From: Asterias amurensis
Lineage: Eukaryota > Echinodermata > Asteroidea > Forcipulatida > Asteriidae
Direction of reading: 5' to 3'
Length of the DNA stretch: 64,000 bases
Assembly: GCF_032118995.1 (NCBI RefSeq)
Contig: NC_092666.1
Coordinates: 10,180,501 to 10,244,500 of the forward strand
The notes beneath the pieces are model-generated. The model saw nothing but the letters and a program-made list of their open reading frames with translations. It did no database searches and was not told where the DNA came from. The first letter of the stretch is position 1. Every line of letters begins with the position of its first letter. The translations under genes were made by a program, and so were the position numbers. This document shows, piece after piece, positions 41,158-52,277 of this stretch.

Positions 41158-44100
41158 ATGGCGGGCGAAATAAATCAGAAAGTGGCGCAGGCCGGGGCAA
41201 AACCTAAATCGCCCCCTTTCTCCGCCGAAATGGACCTGGCGCTGGCGACTTCTTACATTGAGGAGAAGGCGGTCATCGAGGGCCCCCTGAAAGGATCTAA
41301 CTTGACGTCCCGGCACAAACAATCAAGCTGGGAACGAGTGAGGGGGTGTGTGAATGCGTGAGTATTGTCAATGGGTGGCGCAATTGCATAAACCATAACG
41401 AACGAAAGTATTACATAAAAAGATTCAACGCTACGGTCTTATGTTGTAAAGATATGGTTTTTGTTCAAGTTCTAGGCCAACATACGATGTTTTAACAGTC
41501 TAAATTGGGTTGGTAATTTGTTTGTTCGTTGGTGATGATTTCTGGCGTCATAAGCCATAACATAATGCTGGCAATCACGTCATGATTGCCAGCATTATGT
41601 TATATCATAGTCATCACGGACGTATACAACTTTAGTTGTTTTGCTCGTCCATCCAATGCCGTAAACATTTACTGCGTCAACTGTAGCCCCCAGCACCCCA
41701 CTTGTGTGGCCAAGGCTAGCTGAATCCTTAGCTGATTCAGCTAACCTTGGCCACACAACGGCAGACCTCACAATACGTAAGCATTTTATTAATTTAATGT
41801 AGGGCATATGAATGTTATAAACGTAGGCCTACTTCACTTGTTTTATTATTCACTTTTTTTCACATCTGCAAAAAGTAACAAAACTTGTTTTATGGCTTCA
41901 GCACCGTAGCACTAGCAGTCATGGCAGTGGCACCTAGCACTGCGTTCAGGTTTTGTGGCGTGCCTACAATTTGTTTATCTTTTGAACTACAGTACAGTAA
42001 TAACTTTACAAAACAAAAAATCCGGTACCCCTGTAGCTGTTTCGACTCTATTGGTTACAGCTGTTGTGCCAAGTACAGTACAGTACAGTAAGTGAGTAAC
42101 GTTTAGTTTAGTTCCAGAGAGCCAAAAGCTTGTGTTGTCTGATATTTCAAGCCGAACATGCTGAAGCCTGCCTAGACATTATCAGGTATAAATATTTCTG
42201 CAAAATTCTTTACTCAGTTCTTGCATGTTAACTATTTTCACACGTACATAAGGAAACCTGAAAGTGGTATTAACGATAATTGTGATTTCACTACAACTTC
42301 ACTGTACATACTGTGAATCACTGTACAACCGTTATGAATATTTGACAAACACAAGAAATAGCTAATGTGCTGTCACTTAACTGCTGAATCAAATAAACAT
42401 TCAAATATTTGTTTGATGTTTGTATATGTAGTGTTGCTGGAGGGAACAACAAAACAGCAGCTCAGTGTAAGGATCGGTACAGAAATTTGGTCCAAGCAAG
42501 TAAGTACATCCTGGCTGCCAATTATACCAATATCATTGAAGACAGAATGCACCCATGAATACAAAACATTTATTTCCCTATTGCAAAAATGTACAGAACA
42601 ACTAGGTCTAATAAAAATATTTATCTTCAAGTATGTGCTAATTCTCCAATCAGATTCGCAGAATGGAGTGGTGATAAAAACCTGTATTGCATGGCTAATA
42701 TAGCTTGGCTAACCTGCGTCTTGTGTGTTCTATGTCACGCGCCAAATTTGCTACAAGATAAAGATGTTATCACACGCGCAATCGTGGGAATACGTAAATA
42801 TAGCGCATCTGCGTCGCATATCCTTCGATGGATATGGGACGCAGACTGCGCTACCTTTTTTCCGTATTCCACTAGCGGTTGTGTGATAACTTATGGAGTC
42901 TCTATCTTCTTCCAGTACGCGCTAATCCACCAGCTAGATGCTCAAACTGGAGGGTGGTGTTAAAATCTATACACTACCTTCAGTGTTTTTATTGCACAGT
43001 GCGTATTGTGAGTGTCAATGCCTCACGCTGCGTATACGGACAGTGCAAAAATTACATTCTAAACTTTGTGAGCGTGCATGCTGTTTGTCGCGAAATATTG
43101 TTCTGAAATTTCAAACTCTGCGCGATTCATGTGAGCCTGGAAGACTATTTCGTTATAACACGTGTGCTCGTGGAATACAAACAAATATAGCACAGCTGCG
43201 TCCCATATGGGATGCAAGTGCTATATTTGTTTAAACTCCTTGACCAAGCATGTGATAATTTATAACACATACATACATTTACAGAACACATTGTGTAATA
43301 TTAGTAAGGAAAACTGGAGAGGTTGATTATCAACAGGCAACTTCAATGAAGCGCAACAGTTTAATCAGCAAGAAATATGGCTGGCAAAATAGTTAAAGCA
43401 AAAATTATTTATAAATAAAAGTAGCCTTCATTTTTACTCTCAAAGTGAACGCATATTCTTTTCATAGAAAAAACAAACACATAAAAAAATGATACATGGT
43501 GCCTTTAACTTTAGAATACACAGAATAAAGCCTTGTAACTAACTGCTCATTGTCACGTTAGTCAAAAATTATCCCCTTCTTTTTTTCAGTCACTAAACGG
43601 AAATGGCAAATTCGGGCCACAGGAGGTGGACCAAACCCTCCTCCTTTGAGCCAGCCCCAGCTACTCATTGAGAGTACTCTGTCACAAGTGAAGCTGGAAG
43701 GGATCGACTCGCCAGTTGACACCTTTAGTGGTAAGCGATGAAAGATTTCACCTCCTTCTTTTTAATGTTTTTATTGAAAATCCATGGCTTTCCAGACAGC
43801 TGAGGGCGTTGTTGGTCTACTGCCAGCTATTCTTCAGCTCATTCATGTGCATCATTGTGTGTGTGTGTGTGGGGGTTGGGGGGGGGGGGGGCTCATAGAG
43901 ATACAACACAGTTTTTATTAAATATGCTGTAAACATCTTCAGGAAAAACATGTAAATTGAACATGTATGATATACTTCCAAAACAAAATATACTTTTCCC
44001 ATTTCTTTATACTTTTCAGAAAATGTATCACATATTCAAAATGCCCCTCTTGGCAAGATCTAAGACGGATGTACTGATGGAGTTTATATTGTCTGTAGCA

Positions 44101-44367
44101 AACTGCCATAATACGTTGAATGTTACACATGTGGATGTTGGATTATATTTGTCAGGGACATCTGGTCAAGGTTTGCTAATGCAAGATACCTCGTCCAATA
44201 TCAGACCACCTAAACGGAAGTGTGCCAGTGGTATCACTGAGGCTGAATACATGGAAAGAAAGTTGGCCCTCATCGAGAAGGAACAGGGTGTTAGGATGAG
44301 AGCATTACTGGCTCAAGCCAGGTATTACGAGCTGAAGGCAAAAGTCCTTGAGAAGCAGCTGCCATAA
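41158..44367 (+). CDS. Harbinger Myb/SANT-like DNA-binding protein
   Basis: Four exons: 41158-41357, 42432-42499, 43590-43730, 44099-44367 (678 bp, 225 aa), with phases 2, 1, 1. Residues ~20-95 form a trihelix-type Myb/SANT domain: PFSAEMDLALATSYIEE, SSWERVRGCVNAV, AAQCKDRYRNLVQAI. Then KRKWQIRATGGGP and a proline-rich linker. A basic PPKRK (possible nuclear signal) follows, and a C-terminal helix rich in Glu, Lys and Leu (EAEYMERKLALIEKEQ). In Harbinger elements this partner binds the ends and brings the nuclease into the nucleus. Exon 2 was found by phase and by the conserved QCKDRYRNL. No frame-breaking change is seen. Confidence 0.85.
41560..41760. repeat. Two hairpins in the first Harbinger intron
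   Basis: 41560-41607 pairs ATAACATAATGCTGGCAATCA with its complement across five bases. About 41700-41758 pairs GTGTGGCCAAGGCTAGCTGA with its complement. Both lie in the intron of the Myb-like gene and may be tiny MITEs. Confidence 0.7.
42757..43275. mobile_element. Two related small MITEs in Myb-like gene intron
   Basis: About 42757-42905 has inverted ends around GATGTTATCACACGCGCAAT and GGTTGTGTGATAACTTAT. About 43135-43270 has a similar plan (CTATTTCGTTATAACACGTG ... CATGTGATAATTTATAAC) with an inner AAATATAGC/GCTATATTT stem. Boundaries are approximate. Confidence 0.6.
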
Positions 44368-44492
44368 TCCTCGACTTAAGCCTGAGGCCTATTTAGCTAT
44401 GTGAATGTATGCAAATGAAACATTGTTTGAGGTTGAACTAGCCCTGGCGGCCTTACATTTTCGTGTTGTACTACAGTGATGTCCTGGATATC

Positions 44493-45093
44493 AGGGTCCA
44501 TTTCTGGGGTGTAAAATGTTCAAAGCTTCATAACTCAAATCTTACCTGCAATAAGCCACTAAATTCAACAGATTCACATTCCATGGCGGCATACTATATC
44601 TTTTCTGCGGTGGGTTTTGGTCGTCATAATTTCTTCACAAATCCGTCATTTTCGTGACATATTGCAGCTCCCAACGTTTAAAATCTCCCGTTTTGATCGT
44701 ATTCTCACAGTCTGCCGAGCGTACGCCAGGCGCACGACGATCATTTTTTGCGTTGCGTTTGCGCGCGTGTTAACGCTGTGCAGTCAAGTCAAGATACGGG
44801 GTGACCAAGAATTCAATCCCATGCGTTTTGCGTCTTGCTCACGAATGTATACGCGTACGCATGGCATCAGACAACACTGTGAGAGTACGATTAAAACAGG
44901 ATTTTTTTTTTATGTTGGGAGCTGCATTATTTCATGAAAATTACGGAATTGTGAGGAATATATAACGACCAAAACCCACACCAGAAAAATGCATGCCGCC
45001 ATGGAATGTGAATCTGTTGAAATTAGTGGTTCATTGCAGGTAAGATTTGAGTACTGAAGCTTTGCAAAAATTTTCCGCCCCAGAAACGGCCTT
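44493..45093. mobile_element. ~600-bp foldback MITE
   Basis: Arms of about 180 bp pair: TTCAAAGCTTCATAACTCAA, AACAGATTCACATTCCATGG and GGGTTTTGGTCG at the left have complements at the right. It lies just past the stop of the Myb-like gene, inside the Harbinger element. Confidence 0.8.
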
Positions 45094-45373
45094 TAATAGT
45101 TAGGACTCTGTATCTGTGTACAGCACAGAGGAAGAGTTCTATCTAGGGCTAAGGTTGAACTGTCTATATTCGTTCCCTAAGGTATTGTATGCTGGAAACT
45201 AGTTCCTTCAGCAACTACCCAACCTCAAACCATGTTATTTTTGTATACCGTCACATAGCTAGGTAGGTCTAAAGCCAGTATGGTCTCATCCTGACCGTGC
45301 AATTTCGAGGCAAACATGTGTTGATTATTGTATTGTATTTTTAAAACATCTTTCCAACCATATGCATTTCATA

Positions 45374-46311
45374 GTCTAGTCAATCTATGGTTTGACCAAG
45401 ACAAAATTGCAACAGAAATGATTTTTTTTGCAAGTGTCTCCTAAAACCCTCTAAAACAACATATCCAAAAAGTAGCAGAAGTAAGCAGGGGAAATATGCA
45501 TAATTTGCATAAAAATTAAAATTTCCGTTTTCCCCCTAAAATATGTATGCACACCCTATACAAAGTAGAAGTTTTATTTTTTCACATAATTTTTTTTTCA
45601 TGGGAATGGTCACTGCATTGTTAACTTGCGATAAGACGGTTTTGGCGTGAAAATGGCGTCCTTCTTGGAAAATGGCCGTCATCTTGGATTTGTTCTTGCT
45701 CATAGATTTTAGTGACCATTCCCATGACAAAAAATCTTGCTACAAAAATAAAATTTCTGTTTTGTATAGGGTGTGCATAGGTATTTAAGGGGACCCGGTT
45801 ATTTTTAGTTTCTGCATATTATGCATATTTCCCCTGCTTACTTTTTTCTACTTTTTGGATATGTTGTTTTCAAGGCAGTTGGTAATTACTCAAAATAATT
45901 ATTAGCATAAAATCTTTCTTGGTGGCGAGTAATGGGGAGAGGTTGATGGTATAAAACATTGTGAGAAACAGCTCCCTCTGAAGTGACACAGTTTTCGAGA
46001 AAGAAGTAATTTTCCACAAGTTTGATTTCGAGACCTCAGATTTAGAATTTGAGGTCTCGAAATCAAGCATCTGAAAGCACACAACTTCGTGAGACAAGGG
46101 TGTTTTTTTCTTTCATTAATACCTCGCAACTTCAACGACCGATTGAGCTCAAATTTTCACAGGTTTGTTATTTAATGCATAAGTTGAGATACACCAACTG
46201 TGAAAACTAGTCTTTGACAATTACCAATAGTGTCCAGTGTCTCAATACACTTGCATAAAACAATTATTTATGTTGCAATTTTGTCTAGGTCAAGCCATAT
46301 TTTGGCTGAGA
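45374..46311. mobile_element. Foldback MITE inside RepB, itself carrying RepA
   Basis: Inverted ends TATGGTTTGACCAAGACAAAATTGCAAC-type (left) and the complement (right, near 46274-46304). The interior is inverted around GGGAATGGTCAC/GTGACCATTCCC. RepA (45869-46243) interrupts the right side. Confidence 0.75.
45869..46243 (+). mobile_element. RepA MITE copy 5, innermost of a nest
   Basis: Nearly complete, with GGTAATTACTCAAAATAATT, GACCTCAGATTTAGAATTTG and the terminus AATAGTGTCCAGTGTC. It lacks the first dozen bases. Confidence 0.85.
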
Positions 46312-46547
46312 TAAACGCTTTTTATAGACCAACTTGTCCGATCCAAGGCAGTATTCATTTAAACATGCTTTTAAACACTTTCTTGCTATCGGTTTGAAAA
46401 TAATATGGTTAAATAGTTAATGTTTACGTTTAGAAATCAACACCAAATGGTTATCTTCTAAACATACTGTAGCAAGATTATGTTTAACTGCTTAACAAAG
46501 CTTTGGGATTGAAGTGTGTATAGTGTATTGATGGAGCTTTAATTTTA

Positions 46548-49443
46548 TCACTGTGCATTTAGTTGTCTGCGATGTCTGGAGATGGATGTAGCTAGTCGAT
46601 CTCTCATTGCCTGCCCAAGTGCCGTGTCAGTCCCTGCTCCTCTGTAATCCAGACGCAGAATACCCTCTGGGTCATCGCTCTCATTGTTAGCCTCCTCAGG
46701 CATGAGGTCACCTTCAAACATATTACAAAAGTGGCTTTCAAGTTACACATGTTAATACCAGTTCACTCCAAGGCATCATCGTAAGGAAAGCTCATTGAGA
46801 AATTTACACATTCGGGACCTAGTGTACAACATTGGTAAAGTTGAAAACGTTCACAGATTTGCACATAACTTACATGGTATGAAGAGGGACATGGTGGAAA
46901 ATGTTCTGCTGAAAATGCAATAGTTTTAAGGAAATAGTAAAACAACTGTACTTATCCTGCAAAACCAAATTGTATGTCTTAAAAAAAAAGTAAAACCACA
47001 TTTTTTGTTCACTCTTTCTCATGACTCTACAGACCGATTTAGCTTAAACTTTCACAGGTTTGTTATTTCATGTACATGTTGGGTCACATCACAATAGTCT
47101 TTGACAATTACCAATGTTTTACCCACCCTATAAGATAAACGCACTATCGGTCAAGAACTTACCTTCATCTATCCCATAGTTGTGGAGTATACAGCATGCA
47201 AGGATTTCACCGGCGGCCTTGCCCATCGAGCGAACCCTGGTGCCTGTTTTCATCAAGGCAAACCTTTTAGTTATGCCGAAGGTCTGCTCAATGAGTGATC
47301 TGTAAATAAATGTATGAATTATGGCTGGTGCTTCATTTGTGTATAAGGAAACACATGTTTGCACAGGTTTTTCTGTCTTTTCACTTAGGCACCGAAAAAC
47401 GAAACACAAGTCTCATTAGAATTGTCAATATTTTTTACCGATTTCAAGAGTTTGTCTGGATGTTCCCTGAATTTGGAATTTATACACAAAAATGGAATTT
47501 GGTGCACTGAATTTTTACCATAAAGGTGTTTTGTTTTTTAACCACAAAGGTGTTTTGTTTTTTAACCACAGGTTGTAACGCAAAACTAGAAACTTAATTT
47601 TTTTCTTTAGGTATGCCTTTTGTGACTTCCTTACTTCTACAAATTATGAAAATGGGAACTCAACATCAAGATTGTTGGATTATGGTGAGATGCCTGCTCC
47701 ATGGGTAGTATGCCTATCCAAGTAAATCTGTATCAATTGATGTAAAAACTCTCGCCAGCAGATATCGACAAACACTCGAGTGGAAGTTTGATTGAATGAG
47801 GATTGTTGGGTTTAATGCTGTACCTTGTTACGGCATGCACAGTATTGTAGTCCGTTTCTTGCTCTGTTGCTGGGTTTGGGTAGGGAGCCATGAGAAAAAC
47901 CCTCTGGTAATAGCCAGAATCTCCCAAGATTAGACAATGTGGCCATCTGCCTAAAAAAAATATCAAAAATAGGGAAGTAAACCATCTCCTCTGTTTCATT
48001 TGACTAGATTTCAATTTAGCAATTCATTTGTTAAGTTTGCAAATTTTATTTTGACTTTGTATCCAAGAAAAAACAAACATCTACCAGCTTCCATTGCCAC
48101 GCCCAGAGAACTTTCCCGCCAAACTCTGCTATCATGGGCAGCACCGGGGAATTTGACTACTACGTCTGTGAACCGCTTGCGGTGGTCACATACCATCTAC
48201 AGAAATGAAAAACACCAACAAATCCAAAGTTATTAAGTGAGGCAAAAGTAGTTTGGAATTATTTGTTTTTAATAGCAATAGCAATATTTGTCATGCTTGC
48301 ATATATTTTACAATTGTTAAATCACCTGGCAGTTGAGGGATGTGTATCCCTTTCTGTTGACAAACTCATTTCTCAACTCGGAAGGGGGTTCAACACGAAC
48401 ATGGGTGCAGTCCACGGCTCCAGTGACATTGGGAAATCCTATCAATAAAATGGAACAATTTTGCAAATAATGTTCAAACCCACTAAGGTATAAAACATTT
48501 TAAAGTCATAATCGAAAGGCGTCTCTATTTTGTTAACCTAAATGCTAGGGACTATACTTCTCATTTGGCAATAAATTGTAAAGCTCAACTCGTGGTTAAA
48601 TTATTATATGGATGCCATTAAGTATTTGTATAGGCCCTATTGGTTATTTATTCAAAACAAATCTTACAAAAATATATCTGAATATGCTTGTAATTATTGT
48701 AAATAAAAACTAATAATTGTTATAATTATTTGTTATATCAGAAAATCGATGCCAATGGTTCTCCAAGCTGTGTGTGATTATGTCAATTGTTTATTGTTGG
48801 CTAATATTAATAATAATTTGCCGTAGTGCTGACGTTTTAAAGTCTTGGCATGGTTTTCCTCAGAGAATTTACTATTTGTCCGTCACTCATGCCGAACTTA
48901 AAATAATATTGCGAAGAGATGCGGACATTAACTTTCCTACACCCTCATTTTACCAATTAATAATGATTCAAGAAACCCACCAATTATTATCTTACCGGCA
49001 ATTTTGAAGAAGCCCTGTTGTAATGCCTGTAGGGAGATTTGATCTTGGGGATCTGGGAACTTTATTCGAATCCCAAGAACGCGATTGATGGCTCTGACGG
49101 TGTGATCTATGGCTCGCCAAGCCGTCGGGGGGCTAACCACGGGGCATGTGTCGCCAACAACAATGGCAAAAGTCCCCGAGGACAGGTACCGCAATGCGAG
49201 GCACACTTGAAGTAGGGGTGGCAGTGCGTGGTTGTTGTCAGTTGGATATTCCAATTCAGCCGATAATGCTTGGGCAAGTCCTACAATAGTTGCCGGGCGA
49301 AATCTGTACCGCGCCCAAATTTGAACGGGAGTAAACAGCTCGAGGGGGTTTTGTCTGTCTCGAAAAACCCGCCTTTGTCTTTGAATGGGATAATTTCGCT
49401 GATTTTCTTCAACGTGACGTCTCCTCCGCAGTAAGGCAGCCAT
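46548..49443 (-). CDS. HARBI1-like DDE transposase of Harbinger element
   Basis: Six exons: 49443-48996, 48438-48326, 48196-48085, 47950-47824, 47299-47163, 46711-46548 (1101 bp, 366 aa), all with GT donors and AG acceptors and phases 1, 0, 1, 2, 1. Catalytic candidates: D159 in GAVDCTHV, D209 in GAAHDSRVW and E271 in IEQTFGITKRF; LILGDSGY precedes the last. The N-terminal part has RQNPLELFTP and a helix-turn-helix-like region. Length is typical of the family (about 350-400 aa). A short acidic C-terminus follows. It excises and inserts the element together with the Myb-like partner. No stop or frameshift is found, so it may be young. Confidence 0.9.
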
Positions 49444-49619
49444 TTTGACTGAAATTTTTGCTTAAGTAAAAAAATGCGGTAGTTAAGGCTCCTTTTTTCT
49501 TGCTTATCCCGTTAAGCAAAAAGTTTTGCTTAAGCAAGGCTATGAAATGAACATTTGCTTAAGCGCGCCCGTTCAGCAAAAAATCGGCCGTTAAGCAGAG
49601 CTATGAAATTGGGCCCAGG

Positions 49620-49882
49620 TCATTGAAGTTGCGAGAGAATAATGGTAGAAAACACCCTTGTCACACGAAGTTGTGTGCTTTCAGATGCTTGATTTCAACG
49701 ATACCTCAACATCTGAGGTCTCGAAATCAAATTCGTGGACAATCACTTCTTTCTCGAAAACTCAGAGGGAGCCGTTTCTCACAATGTGTCATATTATCAA
49801 CAGCTCACCGTTGCTTGTTACCAAGTAAATTATTATGCTAATAGTTATTTTGAGTAAATACCAATATTGTCCAGTGCCTCTA
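49620..49882 (-). mobile_element. RepA MITE copy 4, second part
   Basis: Continues the copy interrupted at 41028: GTTGCGAGAGAATAATGG, TGTGTGCTTTCAGATGCTTG, GTTACCAAGTAAATTATTAT and the terminus CAATATTGTCCAGTGCCT. Confidence 0.88.
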
Positions 49883-50046
49883 AATCTGTACACAAATTAT
49901 GCACAATAATTGATTTAATAAGTTTTAACCCATTGTCCACATGTATTTTTTTTTTTGAATAATTTATTGAGTTGATTAATTAATAGTTAAATGTAAAAAC
50001 GTCATCACAGCCAGTACAGAGGCCGATTCGAGTACTGAGGGTCTTC

Positions 50047-50273
50047 GCGACTTGGACGTACATGTACTTTGCACGTGTGTTTACTATACGCATTGCAGGC
50101 AAAGTCTGCCTCGATTGACGTCACAAAAGGGGTAGGCGGAGTCAGCCCCCCAAACAACTTTATATATTTTTTAAACATATAAATCGTGACAAACAATTAC
50201 TAAAAACGTTGTTTTATTGTTCGTAAGCATATACTCTTATGTTTGAAAGAAAAAAATATATTTCCAGGTGACT
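50047..50273. mobile_element. RepC MITE, right-end fragment
   Basis: Nearly identical to 25437-25659, starting at GCGACTTGGACGTACATG and ending TTTCCAGGTGACT before TTAA. The left half is absent. High identity between the two copies suggests recent activity. Confidence 0.88.
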
Positions 50274-50726
50274 TTAATTAGTTGTTATTGTACACAGAAT
50301 GTTTCAACCGTTGCTTTTGTCAATTGCTGGTTTTCCCTTTCTTTAATTGTTTTGGTAATTCCGTCGTCTCATTAGTCTGCAGTGCGTACCGACTTATTGG
50401 GGTTCAACCTTGTGGGTCATGTTAGACTATTGTAGGACAAAAGTTGTGAACGCTGGCAAAACGCCAAGCATTCGTTATGGAAACATTCTATGCAAGTTAC
50501 CAATAATATGCATTCGTCCAACTCGTTATTAATACGCTTTATGTACGCTCAAAATTGAAAAATCCATCGATAGTTCAGGGTATTACGATAGTTCAACGTT
50601 TTAGAGAAATTTGCATACGTCGGCATACGCCGAATAAAACGTCAAGGTGCGACAAGGCCTTTACGCATTAAATGACTATAATTTATAAATTAGTTGCATA
50701 AAACTATATATATATATATACATATA

Positions 50727-51800
50727 TATCAAATAATAAACCACAAGGGAAACTGACTGGGTACATTTTTAAATGATTTTTTAGGATTGAACAAAGAAAA
50801 ATTGACTAGAGCGGGATTTGAACCAACGACCTCCGGTTTAATGTGCCGGCGCTCTACCAACTGAGCTATCTAGCCCTATGTTGGTGGTCTCCCAATTTTG
50901 TCAATATCTTTGTTCAGGGGTGCCTGTCAGAAGCCATTAAACCGCAAACTGCCGTGTAGCCAGGGATCACACCCGGGTAACGATACAACCTGGGAAGCGG
51001 CAGACAGGGGATCACCTTAAGGGGATGCGACTTTTTATATCAGATATCAAATAATAAACCACAAGGGAAACTGACTGGGTACATTTTTAAATGATTTTTT
51101 AGGATTGAACAAAGAAAAATTGACTAGAGCGGGATTTGAACCAACGACCTCCGGTTTAACGTGCCGGCGCTCTACCAACTGAGCTATCTAGCCCTATGTT
51201 GGTGATCTCCCAATTTTGTCAATATCTTTGTTCGGGGGTGCCTGTCAGAAGCCATTAAACCGCAAACTGCCGTGTAGCCAGGGATCACACCCGGGTAACG
51301 ATACAACCTGGGAAGCGGCAGACAGGGGATCACCTTAAGGGGATGCGACTTTTTATATCAGATATCAAATAATAAACCACAAGGGAAACTGACTGGGTAC
51401 ATTTTTAAATGATTTTTTTAGGATTGAACAAAGAAAAATTGACTAGAGCGGGATTTGAACCAACGACCTCCGGTTTAACGTGCCGGCGCTCTACCAACTG
51501 AGCTATCTAGCCCTATGTTGGTGGTCTCCCAATTTTGTCAATATCTTTGTTCGGGGGTGCCTGTCAGAAGCCATTAAACCGCAAACTGCCGTGTAGCCAG
51601 GGATCACACCCGGGTAACGATACAACCTGGGAAGCGGCAGACAGGGGATCACCTTAAGGGGATGCGACTTTTTATATCAGATATCAAATAATAAACCACA
51701 AGGGAAACTGACTGGGTACATTTTTAAATGATTTTAGGATTGATCAAAGAAAAATTGACTAGAGCGGGATTTGAACCAACGACCTCCGGTTTAACGTGCC
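50727..51800. repeat. 318-bp tandem repeat with tRNA-like core, 3.4 copies
   Basis: Units start at TATCAAATAATAAACCACAA at 50727, 51045, 51363 and 51682; the fourth stops at about 51800 where Penelope-like coding sequence begins. Units differ at only a few positions. Each full unit contains a minus-strand tRNA-like sequence (first copy 50804-50875). The tandem layout directly before a Penelope-like ORF may be a pseudo-LTR arrangement. Confidence 0.9.
50804..50875 (-). pseudogene. tRNA-like sequence (three full copies in the tandem repeat)
   Basis: 72 nt: acceptor GGCTAGA pairs with TCTAGTC, D arm GCTC/GAGC, T loop TTCAAAT. The anticodon loop is ACATTAA here and ACGTTAA in copies at about 51122 and 51440. 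U33 is replaced by C, the last anticodon-stem pair is C-A and the T stem has a mismatch. It is thus tRNA-derived rather than a working tRNA gene, though box A and box B look intact. Confidence 0.65.
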
Positions 51801-52277
51801 GAAATAATATGTCTAGGGGACACAGCGAACGTAGGGTCCAACTTGCTATCAACAGGGCTCTAAACGTACCTCGTCATACTCTGTTGACTAACACGGGAGC
51901 TAAAAAAAGCTCATATCAATAGAGTTGCTTTGGTCACCACCTTCCACCCCAAACTACCCAAACTTCCCTCAATTCTCAATAATAACATGCCTATACTTCA
52001 CTCCTCCAGCAGGTTACACTCAGCAATCCCCGAGGTTCCCATGGTTGCATTCCGCCGCCCTAAGAACCTTGGTGACATACTAGTCAGGGCCAAACTTCCC
52101 CCAGGTACAGTCCGAACAGAACCCTCGATAGATATACTGGGCTGTCACAAATGTACCCGTTCCAAATGCAAAACGTGTCTGCACATTAAGCCCTCACTTA
52201 AGGTGAAGAGTCATACCACTGGCTCTTCATACAACATCAAGACCGACTCTGAATGCAGCACGTCTAATGTAGTCTAT

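Larger units (their letters stand above)
45297..46362. mobile_element. RepB copy split by a foldback MITE
   Basis: RepB sequence runs from CCGTGCAATTTCGAGG to ATGCATTTCATA (45372) and resumes at AAACGCTTTTTATAGACCAA (46313). It lies between the two convergent Harbinger genes. Confidence 0.8.
41029..49619. mobile_element. Autonomous Harbinger DNA transposon, apparently intact
   Basis: The inverted ends (CCTGGGCCCAATTTCATAGC and complement, continuing to CTGCTTAACGG) are 8.6 kb apart and cleanly interrupt RepA copy 4. Two convergent spliced genes start close to the ends: a Myb/SANT-like protein on plus (41158-44367) and a HARBI1-like nuclease on minus (49443-46548). Both show open frames and consistent splice phases throughout. 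This two-gene plan is typical of PIF/Harbinger elements. The exact target duplication is unclear: TCAT flanks both ends if CCTGGG is terminal, although a 3-bp duplication is usual. Confidence 0.88.

Noticed and set aside
43957-44098. Upstream part of the plus-strand ORF as coding sequence of the Myb-like protein
   Set aside because: The acceptor TCTGTAG at 44098 matches the phase of the previous exon; the alternative acceptor near 44020 leads to a stop.
50804-51510. Functional tRNA genes
   Set aside because: C33, stem mismatches and location inside a 318-bp tandem repeat indicate tRNA-derived sequence rather than working tRNA genes.
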